A stretch of 64,000 bases of DNA from Flavonifractor hominis (GCF_040095835.1 NZ_JBBMFT010000001.1:310001-374000); one strand, 5' to 3'; positions 41,244-51,361 are shown, numbered from the stretch's first letter. Program-made: numbers and translations. The notes: generated by a model not told the origin, from the sequence alone.

Positions 41244-41249
41244 GTTAAA

Positions 41250-41888
41250 TCACCTGTCAACTATAAACGACTTTACCAACGCCAATGGCTCACGTATGTA
41301 CATCTTCAGCCGGGAGGGTACGTGGGTACAGGGGGCGGCAAGTGTGGAAAGAGGATGAGTCTCTTTCTCCGCGGCCCGGTCCCAGAGCATACGGGCCCGA
41401 GTCAGATGGAAACCGCTGGAGACCAGCAAGACCGGTTCCTCCGGATCGACCCCTTCTTCGTCCAGCAGTGCCAGGGTATACTGGACATTCTGCCAGGTAT
41501 TGTGAGACTGATCTTCCTGCCAGATACGTTCGGCTGCAATACCATGTTCTACCAGATAGTCATGCATGGCCTGAGCCTCAGTAGTGGGCTCGTCTGCTCC
41601 CTGGCCGCCGGAAACCACGATCTGGACGTCCGGATGGCTTTCCAGATAATCTAACGCCTTATCCAGCCGGTCCTGCAGCAGGATAGAAGGTCCCCACGGT
41701 TTTACCTGGCATCCCAAGATGACCATAATACCCGGATCACCCGTTATATGATCATAGGCGCCGTACATGACGGCACCAAAAAGCCCTCCAAAGGTTACCG
41801 CGCCAGCCAGCAGCAGTGCCAGCAAAACCTTCAGCCACAGTGGTTTCCGTCGTCCTTCATAGGGATGATAGGCACTTTTTTTTCTCAC
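41250..41888 (-). CDS. YdcF/SanA-family (DUF218) membrane protein
   Basis: 212 residues. One N-terminal transmembrane segment (about residues 18-42) precedes a DUF218 domain: VILGCQVKPWGPSILLQDRLDKAL, VVSGGQGADEPTTEAQAM, ESxxxNTWQN-like EDQSHNTWQNVQYTL, and LLVSSGFHLTRARML. Family members are linked to envelope integrity (SanA, ElyC), with uncertain chemistry. It overlaps the ABC-F stop by 4 bp and ends 6 bp before the prfA start, so it is tightly nested. Confidence 0.88.
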   Translation of the reverse strand: MRKKSAYHPYEGRRKPLWLKVLLALLLAGAVTFGGLFGAVMYGAYDHITGDPGIMVILGCQVKPWGPSILLQDRLDKALDYLESHPDVQIVVSGGQGADEPTTEAQAMHDYLVEHGIAAERIWQEDQSHNTWQNVQYTLALLDEEGVDPEEPVLLVSSGFHLTRARMLWDRAAEKETHPLSTLAAPCTHVPSRLKMYIREPLALVKSFIVDR

Positions 41889-43786
41889 CCTCTGGCCTCC
41901 TCCAGTTCAGCTGCCAGAGTCTCCCACTTGGTATACAGTGCAGCAATTTCATCCTCCAGAGCCTTTTGTTCTTCATATACCTTTTGGAGCTCCAGATAAT
42001 TGCTGGCTACTTCCTCTGCTTTCTGAGAGAGTTCGTATTGCCGCTCCTCGGCCTTTGCCACGGCGCGTTCGGCTGCCGCAACCTGTTTTTCAAGCTCCTT
42101 GGTACCACCGGTGCGCTTCGGTTTCTCTTTTTTGGGCTTTTCAGGCTCCGGTTTTGATGGGACCGCCGCCTGGAGTTTTCGCCGTTCCTGTGCGGCGCGG
42201 TACTCTTCGAAGGTGCCACGGAAATCCGTAATTTTGCCATCCTCCAGCATCCAGATGCGGGTTGCAAAGCGATTGATGAAATAGCGGTCGTGAGAGACAA
42301 AGAGCAAATTGCCCTCATAGCTCTCCACTGCCTCCTCAATCCACTCCCGGCTGGCTACATCCAAGTGGTTGGTAGGCTCATCCAAGACCAGCAGGTTGAT
42401 TTTCTCATCCATCAGCATGCACAGACGCAGGCGGCTCTGCTCGCCGCCTGAAAGGGCGGATACCGGCTTAAATACGTCCTCCCCGCGGAAATTAAATGCC
42501 GCCAGGCGGTTGCGTGCAGTTTGAGTGGAACAGTTCTGATCGTAGATCATGGTGTCCACCAAATTGCGCTCCGGGTGAGAAAAATGGATAATTTGCGGCA
42601 AGTATCCAACCTTTACAGATGGCCCCATTCGGAGCTTTCCCGAATCTGGAGTCTCCTCGCCCAAGAGGATTTTGAGCAGTGTGGACTTGCCGGTACCATT
42701 GTCCCCCAGAAGGGCAATCCGTTCGCCGCCCACCACCTCCAGATTAACGTGATCGAACAGGGTACGCCCATCGAAGGATTTTTTCAACTCCTTGATGGTG
42801 AGCACTTCGTCGCCCCGGAACTCACGTTCGCCAAATTTGATATCCAGACGGCGCTCTTTGGTGGGCTTGTCCGTGGTGCGTAGCCGCTCGATTCGCTTCT
42901 CCATGGACTGCGCCCGTTTGAACGTTTTGTCGTTGCCGGAATAGGCCCAGATCCGCAGCTGTTCGGCAGCCGCCTGCAGCTGTTCGATTTTGGCCTGTTC
43001 CTTTTCGTATTGCTTGAGCCGTTCCTGATAGCGGCGCTCTTTTTCTACCACGTAGAAGCTGTAATTTCCCGCATAAAATTCTGCCTTGCCATCGTGGATC
43101 TCGATAACTCGCTTAACCACCCGGTCCAGAAACCAGCGGTCATGAGAGATGGCCAGTACAGTACCCTTATAGCGATCCAGATATTCCTCCAGCCATTCGG
43201 TGGCGCGAAGATCTAGGTGGTTGGTAGGCTCATCCAGCAGGAGAATATCCGTATCTTCCAAAATCAGCCGGGCCAGATTGACCCGCGTCTTCTCTCCCCC
43301 CGATAGGGAAGAAAAGAGTTGCCTGCGCATGTCCGCGGAGATCTCCAGACCATTGCATACCTTGTTCAGTTCCGTGGCCGTATCATATCCGCCGCCAGCC
43401 TCAAAGGCTGCGGACAGTGCGTCATACCGCCGCAGCAGGGCTGGATCTCCATCCTGCCCCATCTGCTCGCTCAGGCGGACCAATTCGGCCTCCATAGCAT
43501 GGAGCTTGTCAAATGCGCTCTGGAGCACATCTTCTACCGTATAGTGGGGCGGATAGACCGGGATCTGAGAGATGAGGCCCACCCCTTTGCCAGAGGCTAT
43601 CATAACCTCGCCCTCGTCCCAATCCAATTCGCCTGTTAGGATTTTGAACAGTGTAGTCTTACCTGCACCATTTTTACCCAACAGGCCTACCCGTTCCCCT
43701 TGGTCTACCTGAAAGGTCAACCCATCCAGTATTTTTTTACCTACCTCGAACTCCTTGGACAGGTTCGAGACGGAGATGTCAATCAT
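41885..43786 (-). CDS. ABC-F family ATPase (ribosome-associated type)
   Basis: A 633-residue protein with two ATP-binding cassettes and no membrane domain. First cassette: GLLGKNGAGKTTLFKIL, FSSLSGGEKTRVNLA, DILLLDEPTNHLD. The linker (about residues 235-320) is the basic helical arm that reaches the ribosomal E site in this family. Second cassette: LLGDNGTGKSTLLKIL, SALSGGEQSRLRLCMLMD, LLVLDEPTNHLD. A C-terminal Lys/Pro stretch and coiled coil (about 545-633) resemble YdiF/Uup members. Likely roles are translation-factor function or antibiotic protection; the subtype cannot be fixed by eye. Confidence 0.92.
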   Translation of the reverse strand: MIDISVSNLSKEFEVGKKILDGLTFQVDQGERVGLLGKNGAGKTTLFKILTGELDWDEGEVMIASGKGVGLISQIPVYPPHYTVEDVLQSAFDKLHAMEAELVRLSEQMGQDGDPALLRRYDALSAAFEAGGGYDTATELNKVCNGLEISADMRRQLFSSLSGGEKTRVNLARLILEDTDILLLDEPTNHLDLRATEWLEEYLDRYKGTVLAISHDRWFLDRVVKRVIEIHDGKAEFYAGNYSFYVVEKERRYQERLKQYEKEQAKIEQLQAAAEQLRIWAYSGNDKTFKRAQSMEKRIERLRTTDKPTKERRLDIKFGEREFRGDEVLTIKELKKSFDGRTLFDHVNLEVVGGERIALLGDNGTGKSTLLKILLGEETPDSGKLRMGPSVKVGYLPQIIHFSHPERNLVDTMIYDQNCSTQTARNRLAAFNFRGEDVFKPVSALSGGEQSRLRLCMLMDEKINLLVLDEPTNHLDVASREWIEEAVESYEGNLLFVSHDRYFINRFATRIWMLEDGKITDFRGTFEEYRAAQERRKLQAAVPSKPEPEKPKKEKPKRTGGTKELEKQVAAAERAVAKAEERQYELSQKAEEVASNYLELQKVYEEQKALEDEIAALYTKWETLAAELEEARG

Positions 43787-43820
43787 CTTGGTCTACTCCT
43801 ATAGTACACAGCTGAAGCAA

Positions 43821-45212
43821 TCAGCTCTCTTTCGTAATCTTCAGAAGATAATCCACCAGTTCTTCCATCGCCATTCCACGGGAGGCCTTGACCAGAATAG
43901 TGGCATGAGGGCGTAGGATCCCCTCCAGAACAGGCTTAGCTTCTTCCTTAGTGGCGCAGTAATAGCACTCCTTCACATGGGTGGCTTTGGCTGCATCGTA
44001 GATGTGACGGGCCAGCTCGCCGACTGCCACCAGGCAGTCCACTCCGGCACGCCCAAGGTATTCGCCGACACCGGCATGGAGGGCAGGAGCCAGAGGGCCC
44101 AATTCAAACATATCGCCCAGTACGGCCGCCTTGTATTCTCCCCGGGCGCCAGAGAGCACTTCCACCGCGGCACGCATGGACTGAGGATTGGCGTTGTAAG
44201 TGTCATTCAGAATGGTGATATCGTCTGCCCGGTGCAGCAGGTTCATGCGCATCTTGGTAGGTGCGAAATGAAGCACTCCGTCGGCAATCTGTGCCCAATC
44301 CAGGCCAAAATGCTCCCCAACAGCGGTTGCCATCAGAGTGGGATAGATCATGTGATCACCCAAGGCGGGGATTTCCACTTGGAATTGTCCGTGAGGCGTT
44401 TCCACTTTACAAGTCATGCGGCTCTTGCCGTCACTCTCCAGATCAACAGCGCGGTAGTCCAGGCCTTCGCTCCCCCCTACCCGGACAAAACGGTAAGGTA
44501 ATTTTGCGGGTAAAGTGTTGAGCAGCGGATCGTCCCCGTTGATGACCACAAAGGCATCTGATTTGGCATGATGAAAGATTTCGCTTTTGGCTTCCAGGAT
44601 TTTTTCCCGCGAGCCAAAATGTTCAATGTGAGAGTCACCAATATTGGTCATAAGAACCACATCAGGTTCGACGATAGCGGAGAGATAATCGATCTCGCCG
44701 GCGTGATTCATGCCCAATTCCAGTACAGCAATTTCATGTTCATGGTTCAGGCGCAGTAAGGTCATGGGAACGCCGATTTCATTGTTCAGGTTCCCTTCCG
44801 TCTTGAGAACCTTATATTTTTCACCGAGTACTGCGGCTACCATATCCTTAGTAGTGGTCTTACCTACCGAACCAGTAAGCGCGACCACAGGAATGGGGAA
44901 TTTCTTCTTATAATACTTTGCCAAGTCCCGGAGAGCTTTCTGAGTCGAATCCACTTTAATGTAGAACTTGCCGGGCAGATAGCTCTCACGTTCCCGCTGA
45001 GTAAAACAGCCGGCGGCTCCTCCCTCCAGGGCAGCATTAATGTAGGCGTGCCCGTCAAAGCGTTCTCCCACGAGAGGTACAAAGAGAGAACCGGCATGGA
45101 TGGTACGGCTGTCTGTCTCCACCCGGCCTACCATACGGTTGATATCGCCAAATTCGCCCAGCAGTCGGCCTCCTACAGCCTGCATGATCTCGCGTATGCT
45201 CATCGGCTCCAT
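43821..45212 (-). CDS. murF: UDP-MurNAc-tripeptide--D-alanyl-D-alanine ligase
   Basis: Adds D-Ala-D-Ala to the peptidoglycan precursor. The start is ATG 45212 behind AAGGAG (463 residues); an open frame continues to 45266 but would intrude on ddl. Mur-ligase motifs: DSRTIHAGSLFVPLVGERFDGH, the ATP loop VALTGSVGKTTTKDM, LELGMNHAGEIDYLS, and LNDTYNANPQSMRAAVEVL. It lies 13 bp downstream of ddl, which makes the dipeptide it uses. Confidence 0.96.
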   Translation of the reverse strand: MEPMSIREIMQAVGGRLLGEFGDINRMVGRVETDSRTIHAGSLFVPLVGERFDGHAYINAALEGGAAGCFTQRERESYLPGKFYIKVDSTQKALRDLAKYYKKKFPIPVVALTGSVGKTTTKDMVAAVLGEKYKVLKTEGNLNNEIGVPMTLLRLNHEHEIAVLELGMNHAGEIDYLSAIVEPDVVLMTNIGDSHIEHFGSREKILEAKSEIFHHAKSDAFVVINGDDPLLNTLPAKLPYRFVRVGGSEGLDYRAVDLESDGKSRMTCKVETPHGQFQVEIPALGDHMIYPTLMATAVGEHFGLDWAQIADGVLHFAPTKMRMNLLHRADDITILNDTYNANPQSMRAAVEVLSGARGEYKAAVLGDMFELGPLAPALHAGVGEYLGRAGVDCLVAVGELARHIYDAAKATHVKECYYCATKEEAKPVLEGILRPHATILVKASRGMAMEELVDYLLKITKES

Positions 45213-45225
45213 TGTCGAACTCTCC

Positions 45226-46275
45226 TTACCTTCCCTGTTTTCGGGCCTCAAGTGAGGCATGTACAATACGCTGACACAGCTGGTTATAATCGATCCCGAC
45301 CGCTGCTGCCTCCTGAGGCAGAAGACTGGTGGGTGTCATTCCAGGCAGAGTGTTGATCTCCAGGAACCAGGGTTCTCCGTCCTCGGTAAGGATAAAATCT
45401 GCCCGGGAATAGACGGACAGCCCCAGTGTCTCATAGACCCGCAATGCCGCCTGAGCGACCCGGCTTTCTTCCTCCGGAGTAATGGGAGCTGGACAGACCT
45501 CCAATGCGGCTCCGGGCTGGTACTTGTTTTCGTAATCGTAAAATCCCTGCTTGGGAATAATCTCAATGGAGGGCAGGGCCTTATCTTCCAGAATCCCGAC
45601 CTGGATCTCGCGACCCTTCACATATTCCTCCAGTACAGTGCGGCCACCCAGCGCCAGCCCATCCGTCAATGCCTGCCGTAACTCCTCGGCGGTATGGGTA
45701 ATGGATACCCCAATGGAAGAACCGCTGGCTACAGGTTTTACCACCAACGGTAGCCTGGCATGCTCCACAAGCGCATCGATGTCCTCAGCAGTGTAGTCCA
45801 CTGTTTTCCAACCGGGAGTACTTACCACGTCGGCCACCATCCGCTTGGTCAGGTCTTTATCCATGGCAATGGCACTGCCCAGATAGCCCGCGCCGGTATA
45901 AGGGATGCCCATCAGTTCCAACGCAGCCTGGACCCGTCCATCCTCTCCGCAGCTGCCGTGGAGAGCCAGGAACACAATGTCCGCCATAGTGCACAGCTCC
46001 AGCACACCGGGCCCGAACAGGCTTGAGCCTCCACCTTTCCGACTGCGGCGGATCTCTTCCAGATCCGGCGCCTTACGGTCTACTTTTTTAAATTGTTCTG
46101 GGATAGGTGCGTCAAAAAATGACTCTGCCCGTAGTCCTTCTTCCACACCAAAGTACATATCCACCAAACCGGCCCGGTGCCCCAGAGCACGCAGAGCCTC
46201 CGTTACCATGGTCCCCGTGGAAAGAGATACGTTCCGCTCGGGGGAAAGTCCGCCCGCCAGCACTACGATCTTCAT
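45226..46275 (-). CDS. ddl: D-alanine--D-alanine ligase
   Basis: Joins two D-alanines for peptidoglycan. The start is ATG 46275 behind GAGGTG (349 residues). Motifs: VVLAGGLSPERNVSLSTG, LALHGSCGEDGRVQAALELMG, GIPYTGAGYLGSAIAMDKDLTK, VKPVASGSSIGVS and SRADFILTEDGEPWFLEINTLPG. An insert near residues 62-90 (KGGGSSLFGPG) is common in VanA/DdlA-like larger forms. Whether it makes D-Ala-D-Ala or D-Ala-D-Lac is not visible. ddl-murF form a two-gene operon. Confidence 0.95.
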   Translation of the reverse strand: MKIVVLAGGLSPERNVSLSTGTMVTEALRALGHRAGLVDMYFGVEEGLRAESFFDAPIPEQFKKVDRKAPDLEEIRRSRKGGGSSLFGPGVLELCTMADIVFLALHGSCGEDGRVQAALELMGIPYTGAGYLGSAIAMDKDLTKRMVADVVSTPGWKTVDYTAEDIDALVEHARLPLVVKPVASGSSIGVSITHTAEELRQALTDGLALGGRTVLEEYVKGREIQVGILEDKALPSIEIIPKQGFYDYENKYQPGAALEVCPAPITPEEESRVAQAALRVYETLGLSVYSRADFILTEDGEPWFLEINTLPGMTPTSLLPQEAAAVGIDYNQLCQRIVHASLEARKQGR

Positions 46276-46325
46276 AATACACCTCAATAGTGAATTCATT
46301 ACAATATGATATGCGCTAATTATAT

Positions 46326-46354
46326 ATTATAGCACGTTATTATGACAGACTCAA
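46326..46354 (-). promoter_or_regulatory. ddl-murF promoter
   Basis: Minus strand: -35 TTGAGT (46349-46354), 17 bp spacer, perfect -10 TATAAT (46326-46331) with TG at the extended position. About 45 nt of leader before the ATG. The rest of 46276-46520 is AT-rich with no supported gene. Confidence 0.72.
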
Positions 46355-46520
46355 CTGCATTCCACTAAATAACCTGTGTTTCACCCCAATACGGCACTTG
46401 AATCCTCCATACAGACTTTTCTGGTTTTGCGGCGGTTTTCGCTTGATAATTGCTTCCTTTACAGGATACAGTATATTCCATCTATATCATATTATAGTAT
46501 AGCCGGGGAGGAAATTCATC

Positions 46521-46748
46521 ATGAAGGTTAATGCAAGTACATATTCTATAACAAACTCGCGCCTAATGGGCCGTGTTACGGTCCGAGGGGTAGCTTGTGT
46601 GGGATGCCGACCACTCTCTCAAGCGGGCGGAACCATTGTGGACGCCCGGAACAGTGGACTGTTCCGGGTCCAGTTTGCTGATGGGACCCGCCGTTGGTAT
46701 GCAGAGGACGAGCTTCTCTTTCATTCCGGGACGGTACATACCATATGA
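46521..46748 (+). CDS. Small hypothetical protein, 75 residues
   Basis: Has a good ribosome site (GGGGAGG, 9 bp from ATG) and ends just before a strong terminator. The sequence is mostly short strands: RLMGRVTVRGVACVGC, GGTIVDARNSGLFRVQFADGTRRWY, reminiscent of an SH3/KOW-like barrel. No signal peptide. It stands alone on the plus strand between ddl and carB. Unknown function. Confidence 0.6.
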   Translation: MKVNASTYSITNSRLMGRVTVRGVACVGCRPLSQAGGTIVDARNSGLFRVQFADGTRRWYAEDELLFHSGTVHTI

Positions 46749-46753
46749 GTGTA

Positions 46754-46787
46754 AAAAAGCCGCAGGACAGATATCCTGCGGCTTTTT
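46754..46787. terminator. Bidirectional terminator between the 75-residue gene and carB
   Basis: 14 bp stem (46754-46767 with 46774-46787) with a 6-nt loop, and A/T runs on both sides. It serves both convergent transcripts. Confidence 0.92.
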
Positions 46788-46800
46788 CGTATCAAGTGAA

Positions 46801-49800
46801 TCAAATTGTGGTGATGTCCAGCGGATGCAGATCAGCGCTGCGCCCTTCGGTGCGGACTGTGAGCATGGCTTTGGCGGTATCAATGGCTGTGATACAAGCC
46901 ACACTGTGTTCCACTGTAGAGCGGCGAATCTTAAAGCCGTCGGTATCGTGACGACGACCACGGGTAGGTGTATTGATCACCAGATCCACTGTGCCAGAGG
47001 CGATCATATCCTGAATGTTGGGATGAGCCTCAGAAACACGGGCTACCCACCGGGCCGGTATTCCGGCCTCGTTGAGGACCTTGCAGGTGCCGCTGGTGGC
47101 CAAAATTTCAATCCCCATATCTGCAAACCCTTTGGCGATCGCAACAATCTCAGCCTTATCTTCGTCCCGGACGGTAACGATAATGCGTCCGCCCTTCTTG
47201 GGGGCTTTCATATTGGCGCCCTTAAAGGCCTTGAGCAGCGCCTGAGGGAACGACTCGGCCAGTCCCAGGCACTCGCCGGTGGACTTCATCTCCGGGCCAA
47301 GGCCGGTATCTACGTCGGTGAGCTTTTCAAAAGAGAACACCGGCATCTTTACCGCATAATAGTGTGCTTCCGGATAGATTCCCGTGCCGTAGCCCAGATC
47401 CTTCAGCTTCTGACCCAGCATGACCTTTGTGGCCAGATCGATAACAGGCACGCCGGTGACCTTGGAGATATAAGGAATGGTACGAGAAGAGCGGGGATTC
47501 ACCTCAATGACGTACACCGTATCCTCATAAATCACGAACTGGATGTTGACCAGACCCACTACTCCAAGAGCTTTGGACAGGTCGTAGGTGTATTTCAAGA
47601 TGGTCTGCTTGTGTTTATCCGGGATGTGGATGGGCGGATAGACCGAAATACTGTCGCCGGAATGGACGCCAGCGCGCTCGATGTGCTCCATGATGCCGGG
47701 GATGAGCACGTCTTCCCCGTCGAAAACGCCGTCTACTTCCACCTCACGGCCCATCAGATATTTATCTACCAGAATGGGATGCTCCTGCTCCACCTGGTTG
47801 ATGATGCGCATGAACTCGATGATATTGCGATCGTTGTAGGCAATCTCCATGCCCTGTCCGCCCAGCACGTAGGACGGACGCACTAGCACCGGGTAGCCCA
47901 CCTCATGGGCAGCGGCAAGGGCCTGTTCAGTGGTAAACACCGTACGACCAGCCGCGCGGGGAATCCCACACTGGTTAAGAATCTCGTCAAAACGTTCCCG
48001 GTCCTCAGCAGCATCCACGCCGTCGGCAGGAGTACCAAGGATAGGTACACCCATATCGGTGAGAGCCTGGGCCAGTTTGATGGCGGTCTGACCACCGAAC
48101 TGAACGACAGCGCCCCAGGGCTTTTCCTGCTCCACTACAGCTTCTACGTCCTCGGGCGTCAGAGGCTCAAAGTACAGCTTGTCCGCCACATCGAAGTCGG
48201 TGGAAACGGTCTCCGGGTTGTTGTTGATGATGATGGTCTCATACCCCAGGCGTTTAAATGCCCAGACAGAGTGAACCGAACAGTAATCGAACTCAATGCC
48301 CTGACCAATGCGGATGGGGCCGGAACCCAACACCAGAACTTTCTTCTTTTCGGTTACCGGAGCGGTCCGATGAGGCTGGGCCGTATTGGCGGCCAGATAG
48401 GGTGCGGCCGGAATGCCGGGAGCATAATCTCCTTCCTCCGGAAGGGACAGCGGCTGACCGGCTTCGTTCTCTGCGTCATAAGTGGAGTAATAATAGGGAG
48501 TCTGAGCTTCGAACTCAGCCGCGCAGGTATCCACCATTTTAAATGCCGGACGAATACCGAAAGACTCACGCAGAGCCTTGATCTCGTCCCGCTTCTTTCC
48601 GGAGAGCGCGGCGATCCAGGCATCGGAGAAGCCCATTTCTTTGGCCTGACGCAAAGTATCGGCATCCAGATGCCCGCGCTCAAGGGTATCTTCCATAGTT
48701 ACGATGTTGTGGAAACGGTCCAGGAACCAAAGATCATACTTGGTGATCTTGTTGATCTTCTCAGGAGAGAAACCGCGGCGCAGAGCCTCAGCCACGACAA
48801 ACAGACGCTGGTCGTCGATGTTTACCAGCCGGTCCTCGATCTCCTCGGTGTACAGCTGGTCCAGGCCGGGCAGGCGAAGAGACTTTACAGGCAGCTCCAG
48901 GGAGCGGATGGCCTTCATCAGTGCACCCTCAAAAGAATTGCCGATGGCCATGACCTCACCAGTGGCTTTCATCTGGGTGCCGAGCGTACGACTGGCAGTG
49001 GTGAACTTATCGAAAGGCAGGCGGGGGATCTTGAGCACACAGTAGTCCAGAGTAGGCTCAAAGCAAGCGGTGGTCTTCCCGGTCACAGCATTGGGGATTT
49101 CATCCAGAGTGTAGCCCAGAGCCACCTTGGCAGCCACCTTGGCAATGGGGTAACCGGTGGCCTTGGAAGCCAGAGCGGAGGAACGGCTGACACGGGGGTT
49201 GACCTCGATAACCGCGTACTCGAAGGAGTCCGGGTTCAGGGCCAGCTGTACGTTGCACCCGCCCTCGATCTCCAGTGCAGAGATAATCTCCAGAGAAGCC
49301 GAACGGAGCATCTGGTATTCCTTGTTGGCCAGAGTCTGGGTGGGAGCCACAACGATGGAGTCGCCGGTGTGGACACCCACAGGATCGATGTTCTCCATGG
49401 AGCAGATCTGAATGACGTTGCCCGCGGAGTCACGCATAACCTCGAACTCGATCTCCTTCCAGCCGGAGATGCACCGCTCGATCAGCACCTGCCCCACACG
49501 GGAGAGGTGGATGCCGCGGTCGGCGATCTCCCGCAGGGAGAGTTCATCGTATGCGATGCCGCCGCCGGTGCCGCCCAGAGTATAGGCCGGGCGGACAATG
49601 ACGGGATACCCGATGCGCCCGGCAAAAGCCACCGCATCCTCCACGCTCTCCACCACGTCACTGGTAACGCAGGGCTGGCCAATGGCCTCCATAGCGTCCT
49701 TAAAGCCCTGACGATCCTCGGCCTTGCGGATAGATTCCGGGCTGGTGCCCAACAGGCGTACACCGTACTTCTGCAGGATACCCTGCTCATACAGATTCAT

Positions 49801-50097
49801 GGCCAGATTCAGGCCGGTCTGGCCGCCCAGAGTGGGCAGAATAGAGTCAGGACGTTCCTTGGCAATAACCTGCTCCACACTGGCCAGATTCAGCGGCTCG
49901 ATATACACATGGTCGGCGATGTCCTTGTCGGTCATGATGGTGGCGGGGTTGGAGTTGACCAGTACCACCTCCACGCCCTCTTCCTTCAGGGCACGGCAGG
50001 CCTGGGTCCCGGCGTAGTCGAACTCGGCTGCCTGGCCGATGACGATGGGACCGGAGCCCAGTACCAGTACTTTCTTAATCTGCGGATTCTTAGGCAT
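46801..50097 (-). CDS. carB: Carbamoyl-phosphate synthase large subunit
   Basis: Makes carbamoyl phosphate from bicarbonate, ammonia and two ATP, feeding pyrimidine and arginine synthesis. The 1098-residue protein has two homologous ATP-grasp halves: first KKVLVLGSGPIVIGQAAEFDY, LNPDSFEYAVIEVNPRVSRSSALASK; second KVLVLGSGPIRIGQGIEFDY, VIEVNPRSSRTIPYISK. The C-terminal MGS-type allosteric domain begins about residue 955 (GGRIIVTVRDEDKAE, LATSGTCKVLNEAGI). It starts within the end of carA (8 bp overlap). Only one carAB set is in view and no pyrR or arg genes adjoin. Confidence 0.98.
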   Translation of the reverse strand: MPKNPQIKKVLVLGSGPIVIGQAAEFDYAGTQACRALKEEGVEVVLVNSNPATIMTDKDIADHVYIEPLNLASVEQVIAKERPDSILPTLGGQTGLNLAMNLYEQGILQKYGVRLLGTSPESIRKAEDRQGFKDAMEAIGQPCVTSDVVESVEDAVAFAGRIGYPVIVRPAYTLGGTGGGIAYDELSLREIADRGIHLSRVGQVLIERCISGWKEIEFEVMRDSAGNVIQICSMENIDPVGVHTGDSIVVAPTQTLANKEYQMLRSASLEIISALEIEGGCNVQLALNPDSFEYAVIEVNPRVSRSSALASKATGYPIAKVAAKVALGYTLDEIPNAVTGKTTACFEPTLDYCVLKIPRLPFDKFTTASRTLGTQMKATGEVMAIGNSFEGALMKAIRSLELPVKSLRLPGLDQLYTEEIEDRLVNIDDQRLFVVAEALRRGFSPEKINKITKYDLWFLDRFHNIVTMEDTLERGHLDADTLRQAKEMGFSDAWIAALSGKKRDEIKALRESFGIRPAFKMVDTCAAEFEAQTPYYYSTYDAENEAGQPLSLPEEGDYAPGIPAAPYLAANTAQPHRTAPVTEKKKVLVLGSGPIRIGQGIEFDYCSVHSVWAFKRLGYETIIINNNPETVSTDFDVADKLYFEPLTPEDVEAVVEQEKPWGAVVQFGGQTAIKLAQALTDMGVPILGTPADGVDAAEDRERFDEILNQCGIPRAAGRTVFTTEQALAAAHEVGYPVLVRPSYVLGGQGMEIAYNDRNIIEFMRIINQVEQEHPILVDKYLMGREVEVDGVFDGEDVLIPGIMEHIERAGVHSGDSISVYPPIHIPDKHKQTILKYTYDLSKALGVVGLVNIQFVIYEDTVYVIEVNPRSSRTIPYISKVTGVPVIDLATKVMLGQKLKDLGYGTGIYPEAHYYAVKMPVFSFEKLTDVDTGLGPEMKSTGECLGLAESFPQALLKAFKGANMKAPKKGGRIIVTVRDEDKAEIVAIAKGFADMGIEILATSGTCKVLNEAGIPARWVARVSEAHPNIQDMIASGTVDLVINTPTRGRRHDTDGFKIRRSTVEHSVACITAIDTAKAMLTVRTEGRSADLHPLDITTI

Positions 50098-51181
50098 GGG
50101 TCCGTCCTCCCTTCATGTTTTCAACAAAGCGGTCAAACAGATATTCCGTATCCATGGGACCAGGGGCGGCCTCCGGGTGGAATTGAACCGTAAAGCAGTT
50201 GGGGCGCTTATACTTCAGCCCCTCCACACTGCCCTCATTGACGTTTACGTGGGAAATCTCCGCCACAGCGGGGTCCACACTCTCCGCGGTGACCACATAG
50301 CCGTGGTTCTGGCTGGTGATATAGGCCCGGCCGTGTTCCAGATCCTTCACAGGGTGGTTGCCGCCCCGGTGTCCAAAACGCATCTTCCGGGTCTCGGCTC
50401 CGGTGGCCAGTGCCAGCAGCTGATGTCCCAGGCACACGGCAAACAGCGGCAGGTCGGAGTCATAGAGCTTGCGCACCTCGGCGATGATAGCCTGATTGTC
50501 TGCCGGGTCGCCCGGACCATTGGAGAGCATGACACCATCAAATCCACCGGTGAGAATGGTTTCTGCCGGGGTGTGGGCGGGATAGACCGTCACTTCACAT
50601 CCGCGTTTTTGCAGGCAGCGGATCATATTCTCTTTCACGCCGTAATCCATCAGGGCCACCCGGAACTGCTGGTCGTTCAGGGCAGGATAAATCTCTACCT
50701 GTTTGCGGGTCACTCGCTCTACGGTGCCCTCTACCCGGTAGGCGTGAATCCGCTCCAGACACTCATCCACATAAAAATGCTCCGCACAGGTGATCATACC
50801 ATTCATGGTCCCCTGACTGCGGAGTATACGGGTCAAGGCACGGGTATCCACGCCTTCAATCCCGGTAATATCATATTCTTTCAAATAGGAATCCAACCCG
50901 CCTTCGCAGCGGAAATTGCTGCCACGCCGGGTCATATGACGCACGATAAACGCCTCCGCCCAAGGACGGGACGATTCATTGTCCTCGTGATTAACACCAT
51001 AATTTCCAATGAGGGGATAGCACATTACGATCCCCTGTCCTGCATAGGAGGGGTCGGTCAGGATCTCCTGGTATCCAGTCATAGAGGTGTTGAACACCAT
51101 CTCGCATACACGATCTTTGGTGGAGCCAATGCTCTGCCCTTCAAACGTCATGCCATTTTCCAGGATCAAGGTCGCCTTCAT
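50090..51181 (-). CDS. carA: Carbamoyl-phosphate synthase small (glutaminase) subunit
   Basis: Class I glutamine amidotransferase that supplies ammonia to CarB. The start is ATG 51181 (MKATLILENG, 363 residues); upstream in-frame codons to 51220 fall in the promoter region. The N-terminal CPSase domain (FEGQSIGS, VFNTSMTGYQEILTDPSYAGQ) is followed by the GATase domain with GVMLSNGPGDPADN, the nucleophile in FAVCLGHQLLALA, and VQFHPEAAPGP. It overlaps carB by 8 bp (ATGCCTAA). Confidence 0.97.
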   Translation of the reverse strand: MKATLILENGMTFEGQSIGSTKDRVCEMVFNTSMTGYQEILTDPSYAGQGIVMCYPLIGNYGVNHEDNESSRPWAEAFIVRHMTRRGSNFRCEGGLDSYLKEYDITGIEGVDTRALTRILRSQGTMNGMITCAEHFYVDECLERIHAYRVEGTVERVTRKQVEIYPALNDQQFRVALMDYGVKENMIRCLQKRGCEVTVYPAHTPAETILTGGFDGVMLSNGPGDPADNQAIIAEVRKLYDSDLPLFAVCLGHQLLALATGAETRKMRFGHRGGNHPVKDLEHGRAYITSQNHGYVVTAESVDPAVAEISHVNVNEGSVEGLKYKRPNCFTVQFHPEAAPGPMDTEYLFDRFVENMKGGRTHA

Positions 51182-51219
51182 CTTTTTTATCACGCCTTTC
51201 GTTCCTATATATCCGTTCA

Positions 51220-51248
51220 ATTGTAACCGAAATCGGGCGTGCTGGCAA
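51220..51248 (-). promoter_or_regulatory. carAB promoter
   Basis: Minus strand: -35 TTGCCA (51243-51248), 17 bp spacer, -10 TACAAT (51220-51225). The leader to the carA ATG is only about 30 nt, so no PyrR-type attenuator fits in it. Confidence 0.75.
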
Positions 51249-51361
51249 CCTTTTTTTCTTCAATTTTTTAAAAATGTCGTTTTGTACAAAAAAGAACCAA
51301 AATGTGCCGCTTTTCTCCGGTAACGACCTCCAAAAGTCTAAAAAATAGAAAGATGTACTAA

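Noticed and set aside
47905..50193. 762-codon open frame antisense to carB
   Set aside because: It is a by-product of codon bias in carB. No ribosome site or recognisable domain, and carB is unmistakable.
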